From positions 757,001 to 821,000 of the forward strand of contig JACCIC010000138.1 of the NCBI GenBank assembly GCA_018907035.1: DNA of 64,000 nucleotides, given 5' to 3'. A program made the position numbers and the translations under genes. The notes beneath the pieces are model-generated. The model was not told the origin of the DNA. It was given only the letters and a program-made list of their open reading frames with translations, and searched no databases. Positions within the stretch are counted from its first letter, which is position 1. Every line of letters begins with the position of its first letter. The DNA comes from Sycobia sp. Sy_11. Its lineage: Eukaryota > Arthropoda > Insecta > Hymenoptera > Epichrysomallidae. This document shows positions 1-14,104 of this stretch, piece after piece.

Positions 1-2624
1 GTACAATAGGTTAAGATAAAGGGTGCCATGAATTCAAATTTCGTAATAGATTAATTTTTAAGTAAAATATTTTTCAAAACAGAGAACTTTACTTAAGTAC
101 TTCAGTACTTTACTTAATTGGTAAACTAATGAGAGACTATTATTATGAACCGATCCGGTAGGGATTGAGTAAATACTTACAATATCTATATTAAATATAT
201 TGAAATTTGTATTATTGGATCAAAGCTGGTTTTTAATTACTGCCTTTCATATATTGTCTATTGAAGAGTTAAGCTTGTATCTTAGAAAGGATTAATGAAT
301 GTTGTTTATAATATTAATTAAAAATTAATTAGTATTACGAACAATAAGTGAAGTCAAAAAGACCGAATGTTTCAAACCGAAAATTTCAATGAATGACACA
401 TTAAACATAGGTACAAAAGTGAATGCTAATCATCCATCGTTATTAACAATAAATTAATCAAGATGGCAAATTAGTTAAAAAAGTAAAAATGATAAAAATA
501 TATATAAGTGCAACTTTTATTGAGTTTTATTTATTATTAAAAGAATATATATAATATATCTATTCTTACATTACGTGTCAGAACATCTATGCAAATGCAA
601 CAAATCCTAGCTTACCCAGACGTCATGAATCATTAATAATTCCAAAAATAATCCAGAGAAATATTAGATTGTAAAAATATTACATACAAAAGAAATATTA
701 CATTTTGATATTTTTCTTTACACGACTGCTCGATTCCTCCCATCCCCCTCCCCCACGATGCGTAGAATTTTAAACGAAATTTTTACGGATTTTCGTATAT
801 AAAGCGGAAATTTTTTACAGAAAGTCGTTTCGAACAGCATATAAAATTTCTAAGACGGTGAGTTTAGTCATTGTCTTATGATACAGGACACGTTTTCCGA
901 TAGTTGTAAAAGGCGCGCGACAATGTCCGCGCCTCGCAATGAAAATAAAAAGAAAAGGAGGGGGGGGAAAGCTTAGGCGCCACTGCGTCGTTTCATAACT
1001 ATATATATATATACCATAAACCAGTTCGTTAGAAATCCGAATGAGATACGTATGTGAATACTGGGCAGACTTCAGGAATATGAACGCGTCCAACCGTATC
1101 TATGTCACATTAGAGCAGGATAATACGACACGGGAAAGACTTGGCTTAGAAGTCCCTTTTGACGTATTTTTTTTTCTTCTTTTTTCTTTTTGCTCGTTTT
1201 CGAACAACATTTTCGACTTGCCGCATCCTCGTCGAGTGTAAGAAAGACGTTAATGTCTTGCAAAAATTCGATAAGCCCGATAAATACAATTAGCTGGTAG
1301 GAAAATACTTGTTTTCTTCTTGAAATGAGCGAAGGCTTCATAAATTACGAATCAATGATAATGCTCGACAATTCGAATGCAAATAACTTATCCATGTCTT
1401 ATATTTCTCCGTAAAAAATTAGATTTGGTTCGTTTGCTATAATTCGAGAGGTGCAATTTTAGCAAGTATGTAATGAGGAAGTAGGTTTTTTGAGCTTAAG
1501 GCGCGCTTCAATGAAGTCATCACTGTTGAAGCGGGTAAAAAATTTTAACCGAAAACATTGACGTGTTAGGCGTTTTTGAAAATAATCCTCGTAACGTGCT
1601 ATATAACTACTAGGCATCCTAAATTTGAATTTGGCGAAAATCAGACGACTGCTTAATGATAAAGATAGGAAGCGTCCTCGTTGTTAAAATTAGAAATAAA
1701 TCATCGATAATTGTTGCAATTTCAACGAAGCGGCTGTCTGAAAATTAGTGATCATACATGTGCAGTCTAGCAGGATATTTCCGTACGTATCTTACACTAT
1801 TGTCGTTTTAAATTTTCGCTTTCTGGACAGCTCTAATAATAAAATCTCGTTTGATTCATTTTTCATTAAAAAAAGAAAAAAATCGCGTGCATATGATCTT
1901 AGCTACGTTTAATGTTGACGAAAAAATTTTATCATTTTTTATGTTTCCAGGTCGACGTTAAATTATATACATATACACCAAATTCAAAATAAATGATAGA
2001 ACCTAATTAATCAGTCAAGATTGCGATGAAATTCTTCGTGAAATTATAAAAAGCCTCGGAATAATTTAATAATAGTTATTTAATAATGACCTATGCACAT
2101 ACGGGCAAGCATAAAATTTTCAAGGCATTGCTTATTAAAGCGAAACGACGAATTTAAAGATAATCTAAAATAGCGATCCTTGAGAAACCGATATGTCATC
2201 GTGTTGAGAATCGACGAGTGGCTTAAAATATTTATTTCCCACCGGAAGTATAGAGTGAGTGAGCGAGACTAGAGGAAGAGGGGGGGGGGAAGACAGAAAA
2301 AGTTAGAGGTGCCAGTTATTATTGTGAACCAGTATAAACTAACTTTAGCTGTGAGCACAAGATTTTAGCGGCATAATATTTTTAAAATATCGGGGTTTTG
2401 ATATTTCAGTTAGTATTATCAGTATTCTTAACAGTATTACTTTACTGAAAACCGAAAAGTGTAAATATGTAGAATTTCAATTATATAAATTGATGAATAT
2501 CGATGAAGAAAAAAACTATACCCGCGAGAATTCGATAAAGACGCATAATCTGTACAAATTCGAATTGCTTTATCACTGAATATATGATTTAATGAATTAG
2601 TTTTTAAATTAGATTGTCACAAAT

Positions 2625-2678
<54 letters not shown>

Positions 2679-3090
2679 CAATTTATCATTTCGATTTTCA
2701 TTAATTAAACGTATTTTATATTGCGATTCAGTTTTTCGTATTCAGTTTTTCGTCTTTCTCGCACGATAACTTTTTATATATCCTTAAGGATCACTGCTAA
2801 AAATCACATTCCATTCGCCCGAAGTTCTCCTTAAACTTTAACGACCAAACATCTCGCCAATGCTCAAAAACCAACGAATATTTTATCGATAAATCAGCGA
2901 GTATTTCCAATTATTGCTTCGGACAGGTTTCGATTTTTGTACCGCGAAAAAAGAGCAGAACAGTCACTATAATGCATCGGTGCTGCCGTAATACCGGGGC
3001 GACTTTTGCTAATCTGAAAATTGAGTCACGGGTAAATCGAACGCGAAAAGAACCGAATGAAAGCCAGGGACAAAACAGAAGAAAACAAAC
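1..3090 (-). other. PHLPP intron 12, truncated by window edge
   Basis: AT-rich sequence after exon 12. I searched both strands for the next PHLPP exon (counterpart of human ITEDNKVNGV and the second PP2C half) and found nothing, so the intron continues past base 1. Contains one (TA)n array at 2627-2675 and a G-run at 2281-2289. Confidence 0.7.
2627..2675. repeat. (TA)n microsatellite
   Basis: Pure array of about 49 bases in intron 12. Confidence 0.97.
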
Positions 3091-3676
3091 CTCCTCGCTG
3101 ATCGGCTCGGCCAGCGCCACCGGCAGCACATTGCCCGCCTCAGCGCCGTCCCTCTTCGCCGCGCGCTGATTCAGCATCCCCGGCACGTACTGGGCGCCCG
3201 AGCCCTTGGCCAGCTGCAGCGGCCCCGAGGCCCGGCAGAGCACGGCCCTGGCCTCGCCGCAGGTCGCCGCCGTCAGCAGGTACCTCGGCCTCTCCTGCTG
3301 CGCCACCGCCTGCTCCTCCGTAACCTCCTCCTCCTCCTCCTCCTCCTCCTCGTCCTCCTTCCCGGCAGCTGCCGCCAACGTCCCCGCCGCCACCGCGGAG
3401 CGAGGCCCTCGGCGCCCGGGCAGCCGCGTCACGTGGACGAGGGCCGCGTCGACGCCGTAGCGCTGACCCCGCTCGCGGAGCTCCCTGTGGGCCGAGAGCA
3501 GGGTGTAGCGCAGGTACTCCCGGCGCGTCTCCTTCAGCGTGCGCTCCTCGAGCAGCAGGCGCGGTATCATCTCCTGGAGGGAGCTCGGCGCCTCCTGGTT
3601 CGAGCCACCGTCGAACAGGCCGAAGAGGCCCTCGGTGTTGCAGAAGCTCGGCATGCGCACCTGGCTGACCAGGAGC
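3091..3676 (-). CDS. PHLPP: PHLPP exon 12: N-terminal part of PP2C-like phosphatase domain
   Basis: Codes about residues 694-889. The acceptor is CAACAAATCAG|GCTCCTGG (AG 3678-3677); the donor is taken as GAGGAG|GTTTGT (GT 3090-3089), phase 0, because similarity ends there; this donor is weaker than the others. Reads [12 protein letters not shown], then [11 protein letters not shown] (metal-site Asp of the FDG motif at about 716), [20 protein letters not shown] and [18 protein letters not shown]. These align with human KLCVSALAMDSF, YGMFDGDRN, FLVSHRKLGMAGQKLG and SLTVANVGTCQAVLCRG (recalled). A loop of about 40 residues rich in Arg, Ala and then Glu (about 801-811) is inserted between two conserved strands. 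The segment corresponding to human 'AIITEDNKVNGV' and later must be in exons left of this window. Confidence 0.9.
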
Positions 3677-4960
3677 CTGATTTGTTGCCGGTAAAGATGG
3701 GAGGAGAACGTAAAGATGATTGAGTAAGCGACATTCTTTTTTCTCTTTCATTACATCTACGTAACTAATTTGGAGCGTAGGAGAGGGGCTGAACGCGAGA
3801 GAGGGTGTATCAAAAACTTAAAAAACAAAAAAAAAGAAAGCAAAATGAAGTTTTAAAAGGGAAAATTGAACTTCTTAAAAAAGTTTAAACTTTAGTTTTG
3901 TAACATAAAGACGTGCGGTTTAAGGATAAATTAAATACAATAAGATGAATTTTGCTAGGAATTCGAAGAAAAAAATTATCTCTGCGCGAGTGGATGGTTT
4001 TAGCATTAACAACTTTTACGTGAGAATAAAATATATCCTTCGAGGCTTAATTTAAGACTTATATATATATATATAAAACAAATACTTAATTTTAAAAATA
4101 TTCATTATTAACATTTATTCTAATGTTAATTGAGTTTTTGACTGAAATGGTATACTTATCATGCAGCCAATATTATATTAGGCGGTATAATATCATTGTT
4201 TAGTATGTTTCCTATTTTTATCAAATCAATGTATAGTTCTTGTATTTATAAATTGAATTTACATTAATGAGCCTGTTATTTTATCATTGCCAGTTTTTTG
4301 TATACTCTAGTGTGTATAAAGACCATGTTCAATTGACTAATACTATTGGTCGCTTGGCGGGAATCGCCTTCCAGTTGTCGAAACGTCGCTAATAAATTAA
4401 TGTTTAGAAAATTATTGCACAGTATTGGCATTCTTAACGAAATTACAATGAAAATTGAGGTATCATAATCAATGTACTTATTCTTACTTGTTTAATAATA
4501 ATTTAATATGAAATTCTTCAAAGGCCGGAAAACTTGGGGGAGGGGGAGGGCAAAAATATATATAAAACGAAGTCGACTCTTGCTTGGAAATTTTCCTATA
4601 TACACGTTTATATTCATGAATTTAGAAAGAGACTTCAATTTCTTTAAACAGAGACACCGGCGAAAATAGCGAGACAGTTTTCCTATGACATTCGGACGAA
4701 TTTCAGAAATTCCGTTCCTTAACTCTACAGATCAATGAATAAAACTGTGTTTTCCATCTTATTTCTCAATTGTGCATCGCACAAGGGTACCGGCGCTCGT
4801 TTATGTACCGGAGAAAAGCTCGTCTGCAAATGATATTCGATTGTAGTGCATGTTGTATTCTTTGTCGATGAGCCGAGAGCAGTTATAAAATATTCGACTA
4901 CAGCTGCAAATAAGCTTATAAAATCAAATTTCGTTCATTGCACGTTGATAATCGGATTTT

Positions 4961-5005
<45 letters not shown>

Positions 5006-5770
5006 TCCAAATCAAACAATTCCGGAAAATCCATAAATTGATTTACGAACGAAATAATTTATCTTCCTCGCATACGGTATACGCGCGAACCGAAATAACG
5101 AGCCCGATAATAATCGTAATAATCGCCGATGCACGAGCGCGCGAAAAAAGGAATAAAAGCGCCGAAGAAAATTGCGCGTTTACGTGTAACGTCCGTATAG
5201 GCCCTCGGCCGTTAAACGCGCACGGCGCGCGCGCGCACGAAACTGCGACGATCGTGCGCCGAGTCCTTCTAAACGTTAAAGCCCGCTCCATCCGCGTCTG
5301 AATCCCTCGCGTTACTGCGCCGTTGCGAGGGCGCTGCCGCCCCCGCCGCGCGTATAAGTTAACGCCCGTTATTTTTCAATACGGCGTCGTGTCGCCTACC
5401 TCCAACCCCTCCCCCCCGATCTCGTATAATCCCCCCGACTGGGCAAACGGGTTTGCGCCCCTCCCCCCCCTCCACCTCGCCGTCCTAACGATGATTTCGC
5501 TCGGCGTTTCGCGCATCTGTGCCCTCGCGCAGTGCGTCATCGCGCGACGATCTTTACAACGTGGTCAAAAAAAAAAAAAAAAAAAAACGCCAAAAACAAA
5601 ACAAAACAACAAAGCACCAAACGTCCATGCGCGAATTTTAGATCTCGCGATTCTTCTAAATCTGGCGAATTAACGCTGAAAATTAAGTCGTGCGATGTAA
5701 CGTAGGCGGAATGAAAGTTTGCGCTAAGCTTCAAAGCACCACGGTAAAGAGCTTTCTTTCTCCTCCATTA

Positions 5771-5820
<50 letters not shown>

Positions 5821-8800
5821 CCCGCAATCGCGACGTCCACTGCATTGGGATGAAAAGAGAGCTTTTCGAAATCCAACGAAACCGGGACAATATAATTAAT
5901 GTCAAATAACTGAAATTGCGTAACTTGCCAGAAGTTCGAGAATTCCAACGTTCCAAACTTTATCGTGCAACTTCATGCCAAGATTAAAGATACAGATTTG
6001 TAATCTCGAACTGTTGCAAATCGTAAATACTGCCTAACGCGATACAATATAGGAGGATATAAAGCAGGCAGTAAAAGATCAGAACGAACAATTCAAATCT
6101 TTATTCAGTTAAATTTGCCGTGCGCTCAATGACAAAAGAATGTCCAAAACAATATGCTAATCAGTCGTGAAGGATTGAAATGCTCAAAGCACAATGCTAA
6201 AGATCCATCTATTACCAGCTCGAAGTGAACATTTAGAACAAAGTTGATCAGAGCAGCTTACAAAAGATAACAAAAGTGAGAGTGCGACAATTATATACTT
6301 TGAATCGAGCTAAATTTTTCGGAAAAGTACGTAGCGCTCTACCTACAAAGGAGGGACTTCAATATCTTCGGATGCATCTTCTTGAAAAATAACGACAATT
6401 ATCTTTTATTTCTTCTTAAACATTAGTATGAATGAAATTAGAGAAAAGTTTTGGGATGTAATGCATATTCGAAGTTCTGACCGTATTATTCCAAAACCAC
6501 AATTCCTTCTACGCTTTCTAAAAGCCATGCAACATTTACGTACGCTATATTGATCGTAACCTTAGATAATTATCTACTCTGATCTTATGATATTATAATA
6601 AATTCCAAGATCTTCAATTTGTACTATAGAAAAAGACACTCGGAGTTTCGGAAGCTCAATTATGGCACTATTAATTCTACAGGGAGTAAATCGGTAAATG
6701 ATAATTTTCCGTAATTTCGTTAAAATTACGATTCATATTAGAGTCACTGTAAACTCGATTTCCTGACACTTTTTTAATTTATTTGTATAATCCACAGTGT
6801 ATTATATTCCTGACTACCTTTTCATTAAATCCTAAGAAAAGCGCATAAAAGGGTTAAAAATTCTTACTTTTGGAAAGACTCACAACTCAAAACAGTTTAA
6901 AACGGTATTCTAAAGCACTAACAAAGTTTTCTGAAAATCAAATTAAAAGTTTTTTTTAATTTTATCTTCATTGTTTTTGATGAAGTCTTGTCCTAATTTC
7001 AATTATACATATGTTTAAAGAAACATATTTATCAAACTTTTGGCCATTATTTATTAAAAATATACATCATATCTTAAGACCGTCAACATGCTGCTCAATA
7101 GGTTTTTGTCGTCCTATATTATATTATATTATGCGCTACAGAATTTTGCCCAAATATACAATCATTATAATATACATTAGATTATTATTACTACCGCTTC
7201 GTTATTAAACTTTTGCGAACTTCTATTAGGAGTTAGTTAACTGAACAATAGTACATTTAACAATAGATATAATAAATACATTGAATATAACGATACTTTA
7301 TGTATATCATATAACGATATTTTATGAATTTAGCAATTTAACAATTTAATTATGTACGAAAAAGGCTTGATTTCGTAAATTGGGAACATGGGCACTTGCG
7401 TACATGGGTACACGGGTTTGCTTACGCAAATTTTTTCACATATATGATGCTCTTTGTTTATTGTACAGCGAAATAATATTTAGGAAGAATTTTTCAATTA
7501 TATGAACTTTTTTTCGGAATGCTACCAAATCTCAGTGGTTCGGCAGCATCTCTTTCCCATCTCTACTTTACAATTGATTATGATCATATGCTAACGATGT
7601 AATTGTTCTTTTATGAAATCAAGGCTTAGATTCGGTAGTATAATAATATTGGAATTCTTCTTTCGACCAAATTTTTTATGCCAATCGGTATTATTCCGTA
7701 TCGCGATGTTGCGTGTTAGTATCCCAAAGACGGGGGAAAAGGCGAAAAAGGAACTATGGGACAAATGTGATATTGTGTCATTTGCTTCAATGCCTACACT
7801 TTTATTGCGATCTATTGTGATACACGAAGCAGTCAAATCAAAGATGTTCAATTTTCCTTTTCCTATACGTACAATTATTAAAAAAAATTTTATTTTATCT
7901 AAGCTACTATCTTAAAAGGAGAAGTGATGTCATATTGGCACGGGATTTGATCGAGATTGAACGAGGTAATTCTAAGTACATTGAAACTGAGCCCTGAAAA
8001 TTTTTTAGACATTATGTTAGTGCGAGGGTATCATACTTTTTTTCTCACGCTAGTTACTTAACGCTTGATGAAATTATATATCATGCGAAATTATATTACT
8101 TTTGAGAGTGATTACGAAGAAATAACAACATTTCAAATAAGAAATTTCCTATGAATCTATATTGTCAAACGTAAAGTTTCTAAATTATTGTCGATCGGAA
8201 TTAAACCGACTTTGCAGGTTGACTGAAATTAGCATTAGACTAGAGTGATTATATGCTGACGTATGTAAATCTAGCAAAACTTCACTCGACAGTAATTATG
8301 AAATGACATATATTTGCGAACACATGTTCATTAGTACTTTTTGGCTTTGAATGTCATTCTTTCTTGGAATTCAACTCCCAAAATTCGAGGATATAGGCCA
8401 TAGAAACAAAATTTACTGGCTTCACCGAATATATGGAACTGAAATAAAAGAAAATTCGAATTTTCAATTAAAATTCAAGAAAATTCTAAATTCTCATTTC
8501 AACTAGATAATCAAAGTCGCCTCCATCTATCCAGACAAAATCAGTCGCCGAAATTTCACGGCCTCTCCTTGACGCATATCGATGCCTAACTCCACGCCGC
8601 TGCGACTATTATTAATACAGCTCCGTATCAGGATATTAGACCTGTAAAGAAACACGAATTACACGTACCTCTCGCGCGCGCCCGCTGTCTCGGAGAAGCC
8701 CAGTCGCCAGGGTAGATGCAGCTCGAGCGCGGCCTCCTTGCCGCGGTGCCTCGGCTGCCGGGACAGCCGGCCGTTCGCCTCCGCGGCCCCGGCGTTGCCG

Positions 8801-9100
8801 AGGCCGTCGTCGAGGCCGCCGCCGCCGCCGCCGCCGCCGGCCACGGCGTTCCTGCTCTGGCCGGACACGTCGACCAGGGAGAGGGGCCGGCGGGCGCTGT
8901 TGTACGTCTGGAACTGGCGCGGATCGACGCGCAGCCTCGAGTTGCAGGAGATGTCGAGGAACTGGAGGACGGGCCGAGAGCAGATCGTCCAGGTTCAGCC
9001 GGTCCAGGTGATTGTGCGCGAGATCCAGGACCTGCGGATGACGGGGCCAGGGGTTTCGGTGGAGAGGATTGTTAGAAGCGAGATCGGCGGATGGGGGATG

Positions 9101-9160
<60 letters not shown>

Positions 9161-9422
9161 CTTCCTGCGCGGTCGACGTCGGGGATTGTTCGGCGAACTT
9201 TCCTACGCGCGGGGTATGCGGTACGTGGGTTAGGAGAGGGGGGGGGGAGAATTACGGCTTCTTACTCGGTCTGGCTTTAGGCTTGTTTCGGTGGTTGATT
9301 ACTTTTGGCGAATTTTGCGCAATTTTGTTAAACAAGTGCGGCAGAATGTGGTTCGCTTAAACTTAAATTGCGTATGTATAGGTCAAGTGACTGAAAATTC
9401 TCTTTTAATTATCTATCTATCT

Positions 9423-9479
<57 letters not shown>

Positions 9480-12400
9480 GCAACTTTAATAGAATAAACT
9501 TTTATCGATGATTTGAACGACAGTGAAAAAATTTCAAAATACAAAATTATAATTACGTACAATGCCATTTGTTGTGCATCTTTTTATAGCATTCTATATT
9601 TCTTTTTTAAATTTTATACATTATGTATAAAATCTGGACTTAACAACTATTTACAACTTAACAAAGATTTAACAATTATTTAATGCATTAAATATAACGT
9701 CGGATGATAATTAATCTTTAATTTTTTTCCCCCTGTGACACGAATTATGAATATCCATAAATGTTATATATCGCTTACCTCGCGTACAAGAAAATAAATC
9801 AAAACTGCCAAACATGTATGTATTTCTTATAACATTATAAATCCAAAGTCTTAAATTATGACAAAAATAAATTAGATACGATTCTAATGAATTCGGCAAG
9901 ACGGTAAAATTTTCATATTCAATGTTCTGTATATACTATATATAAAACACATAACATATGTACAAGTCATAAATCCATAAGATTGTGTATGAAGTCGAAA
10001 CTGATGTGTTTGATCGGAATTCTATTCATTATAATTAAATTAAACATTTCAATTGCATCGTCCTGTTCGATTCATTCGAATAATTCTTAATTTATTCACG
10101 TATACACATGTGATACTTTTATAATTCGATCTCTCCGTTTAATTTAATTAAAGAGTGACTTTCGCACAGATCGATCTTTCGCTCTTTCTCATTCGAAGAC
10201 CGAATACACGAATAAGAGGAGGGGCGGGTGCGTTATTATCTTAATTTCCTTCTGAGAGATCTGTCGAGCTTTGAGAGCAATTCCGCGGGTAAAGGCAATT
10301 AAACATCGCGGCCTGAAAACTCATTAGGCTCTGCTGATGCGTGAAAATTCGATTGATCCTGCGTATGTATGCATGCGTTTATGCATGTGTGTATTTTATA
10401 CCTGATACAAGAAATTCGTACGGCTTCGATGCAATACAGTTGTCATTTTTCGTGTCTAGCAGTGTTTCATCGCCAGGCGCATACTAATTTATTATTTATT
10501 TTTTCGAGCGAAGCTAAAGTTTTCGACGTATCGGACATTATAAATATATCCGATTATTGTTTGCACATCGCGCTTTTCAGAAATGAATCGTTCGAATGAA
10601 ATTTCATTAAATAATAACGCGTTTGGGCTTGATTGATGCATAGCGAAAGACTAAAAATTGGTAGGAATTTCAAAGAATATGTGTATATTTTTTTTCTTTT
10701 ATAAGCTTTAATGCATCCGGACAAATTCACTTTCCAAAAACAATTAAAATCTCTAGAAGTAATTAAACTTCAGTTTTAATTACATTTAACAATTGTGGGT
10801 ATAAATCTCACGCGCAGTTTTGCGTAGTTTTGTTCAATTTCCTAAAAATATTCATTTTATACAAAATATTATTCGCGACGCATTAAATTAATTAAAATGT
10901 TCGATCATTTATTATTAGTAGGCTTTTTTTGTCGTGAATTAATAACTTGGCGTTCCAATCTATATGATATAAAATATAATCAGTCTACGACTTTGAAATA
11001 CGAGTTTTACGTAAAATTCTAAAATTAACGCGAATAATTATATTTAAAAGTTTTAAGCATGTTCTATTTAATTTCATTTTTTGAAACGTCCAATATATTT
11101 TAATAAAGTGACTATTATATTTCAATGGAGAACGTCTCGTAATTCAACCGTTACAATTCCCCCCCCCCCCTCGTAGCTTTTTTTACAAGTACATCGTCTA
11201 CCATTGCCGTAATTAATTTAATAACTACCTTTATATTTATTTTACTTTATATATTCTCATACGAACCTTTTTTTAATTAGTAACAAATACATTTGTTATA
11301 TGTACGTAAAAGGTAGATATAATAATAATTTATGATTAGTTCAATTTGGATTCAAGAGCTCCTATATCTTTACTGGGTTTTCAAATGATATAGAATTATT
11401 ACGTATGCACCGTTCTTTAGTACAGCGCTATAGTATTATTTTTATAATTAAAATTGCTTAACAAGGAAAATCTTTCATTTCGTAAAATTAATTAACTTCA
11501 TTTGGCTCGTAACATTTTCTTCAATGCGAACTCGATTTTAATTTACTTATCCCAGGAATTGAATGTATGAAAAAGAAATTTTTATTTTTTTTTTCGTAAC
11601 TGTACGTGTCGGATTTTAGAATTAATATTTCTTTTTTTATTGTGTTGCAAACGGGGCTAAATGAGTGAAAACTGAAAAATTGAAAGAAAAAATATTTGAG
11701 ATACTAGACGCGAAAATAACAAATTTAAGATTGTTATATGCAATCCGAAAAAAAGTATTATCTTATTCTAATTGGCTAGAAATATTATCGGTAGAAATCA
11801 TGAAAGGGTTTATGTGTATATATATATTTGGCATTCCTTTTCAATCTCTCACAAAAAAACACAAACACGTATAGATATGCACAAATATACACAGAGAGTA
11901 ATAAACACGAATTGAAAAGTAAGAAAAAATCCTTTGAACCTAAATTTTTATTGTGCTCGGTTTCGGGATCAACCCGTCAAACTGTCGATGGGAAGCCTAA
12001 TCCGATGTTCAACCTCCAAAGAGTGCTCACGTCGTGCATCGATAGTTCATACATTACTTTACCATATCTATTTATTTTGGTATTTTTGCGCATAACGCGA
12101 CACTGTATGCGCAATAAATGCTCGTCGCGTAAAAGTCCTCCTTTCATCCACTTTGGCATAACGTCGAATCCATCTTAATTTTCACGGTAATTTTGCAGCA
12201 TTTCGGCGGGACGAGCGCTTTATTCGGATGACAATAGCAATTTCGCTTTAAATTTCAGCGTTGTCGCGTTATTAGCGGACAATGACTATTACGAGAAAAA
12301 TTGTCCCTTTGAAGCATTTAATCAAATTGCCTTTAAAATGGGGCAGGGTGGGGGAGAGAAAAAAACGATTCCAAAGCAAGCCAAAAGTGAAAAAAGTAAT

Positions 12401-14064
12401 TTTATTTTTTAACCAAGACTTCTATTATAATGGAAGGTGGATAAAAGCGCCGACGAAGCTTTACTTTCATCGGTCGTTGAGCAATAAGTTTTCTCAACGC
12501 AAACCTTTATATTACACGAGTGTCTTTCGTATTTTCCAAATTTTCATATTTACCATTTCAGTAAAACTATATCGTAAATATGTATAATGTATAAAAACAA
12601 CTATTTTCTATACAGGTTGGCCACTAAACTTGTAAAGACAGCTCTATTCTTTACAAAATAATAAAAAAAACCAGCAACTTTTTTTACACAATAACTTTTT
12701 TCACTTGTTTACACAAAACTATATATATATATACTTTCAGTAAATATACGAGTATGTGTTCTACGAACCACCAGCATACCCGTGTATGTTGCACGGCTTG
12801 CGTTTGCACAGCAGTTCCATAGAGGGCGCCTTTGAAAGATTCAAAGGGGGTAATAATTCAAGTATCATATAGAAAAGTCGATCGGAAAACCTTTTGTTTG
12901 CCGATTGACACAATTGAAGCAAGCGTGTAATATAAGATTGTTATTTATTCGCTTCTCTTTTCTCATAGTCCTGTTGCATCGCAATCGTTTAGTATCGATA
13001 AGTTACTCCGTGAATAAATCTTGGTCTGTTATGTATGTATTGTTATTATCACTGAAAGAAAAGATTAAGGAATAAAACATCGATTTCGGCCTGTGGATTT
13101 ACAATTTTATCAATTTTATCAGACTTGTTCATTTGAAGAACTTTCATTGCACCATTTTCATTGACGATGTCTGTCCAGCGGGCTTTATAGACTTGAAAAT
13201 TTCAAAAGAATGGTTTTTAATTTTTTGGTCATACGTCGATGTAGCAATTTTCAGGTATATATAATTATCTTCGTATTATTATTTACTTTTCTATATTGAC
13301 ATTTACGAAAGAATAAATTCTGTGCGCGCTCTTCTTTGTCGGATCGTGCTTTTGTGTAGATTTTTTTCCAAACACGCGTCGGTTTCATACGGGCCATTTC
13401 ATAAAATTATTAGATATTATATTAAATATAAAATATATTTCCAGAATAACTATTGAAGTGCCGTGTGTGTGTATATATACGTGCAATAACGTTTTTTTAC
13501 GGTATCATTTTTACGGTATATCCGTCCACTTTTTCAATGCATCAAAATGTCATAAATATTCTACTGTATATGCGAATAAATTTTAGTAAAATCTAATAAA
13601 ATGATTCGTTATCGAAAACTCCTGTATCGGTGTATTGGCCGTAAAAACAGTTTGTTTCCTTTTTTTTCTTTTAAACGTTACAGCATTTATCGAAAAAAAG
13701 TTTCCTTAAGCATCGATAATAATATTTCCAGCCACTTGTACATTGTCTATACCAAACTTTGCCCTTGCCTTCACTTTATATTTCTTTTCGTAGGTGGGGG
13801 TGGGGGGGGGGGCTCCATCGCGAACGAGCGCTCGAACGACAAGCCCAAAAGAGCCTTTAATCAAAGTTAAAAGCTCTTCTCTCGCGGAGGAAGCGCAAAC
13901 TTTGCCGCGGAATCGGATCTGCCTCCCCCCCCCCGTCCCACATCAGCCCTCGCAAGGCGCGCTCGCGAGTGCGATACTTGTATAGGTATATGTGCGCGCA
14001 AGGTGCACTGGCAGGGACTTGGAGAAAAGCTGAATTATTCGCCCGATAAATATTTAGCCGTGAA

Positions 14065-14104
<40 letters not shown>

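Larger units (their letters stand above)
3677..8668 (-). other. PHLPP intron 11
   Basis: 5-kb intron with one GA array (4962-5001), one TA array (5773-5815), a GC-richer patch at 5050-5550 and a possible fragment of the fold-back family near 4360-4400. The stretch 5820-8640 is plain AT-rich sequence; overlapping open frames at 7591-7915 on both strands are not supported as genes. Confidence 0.8.

Noticed and set aside
3140..3751. 203-codon frame overlapping PHLPP exon 12
   Set aside because: It is an out-of-phase shadow of the GC-rich exon; the homologous protein lies in the other frame.
7591..7915. Overlapping plus and minus open frames (100 and 86 codons)
   Set aside because: They mirror each other on opposite strands, show no domain and lie in plain intron sequence.
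9091..9360. Open frames rich in YIYIYI across many (TA)n arrays
   Set aside because: They are translations of the dinucleotide repeat itself and have no independent coding support.
12614..12650. ACAGGTTGGCCACTAAACTTG, reminiscent of a mariner terminal repeat
   Set aside because: I found no matching inverted end nearby and no transposase frame.
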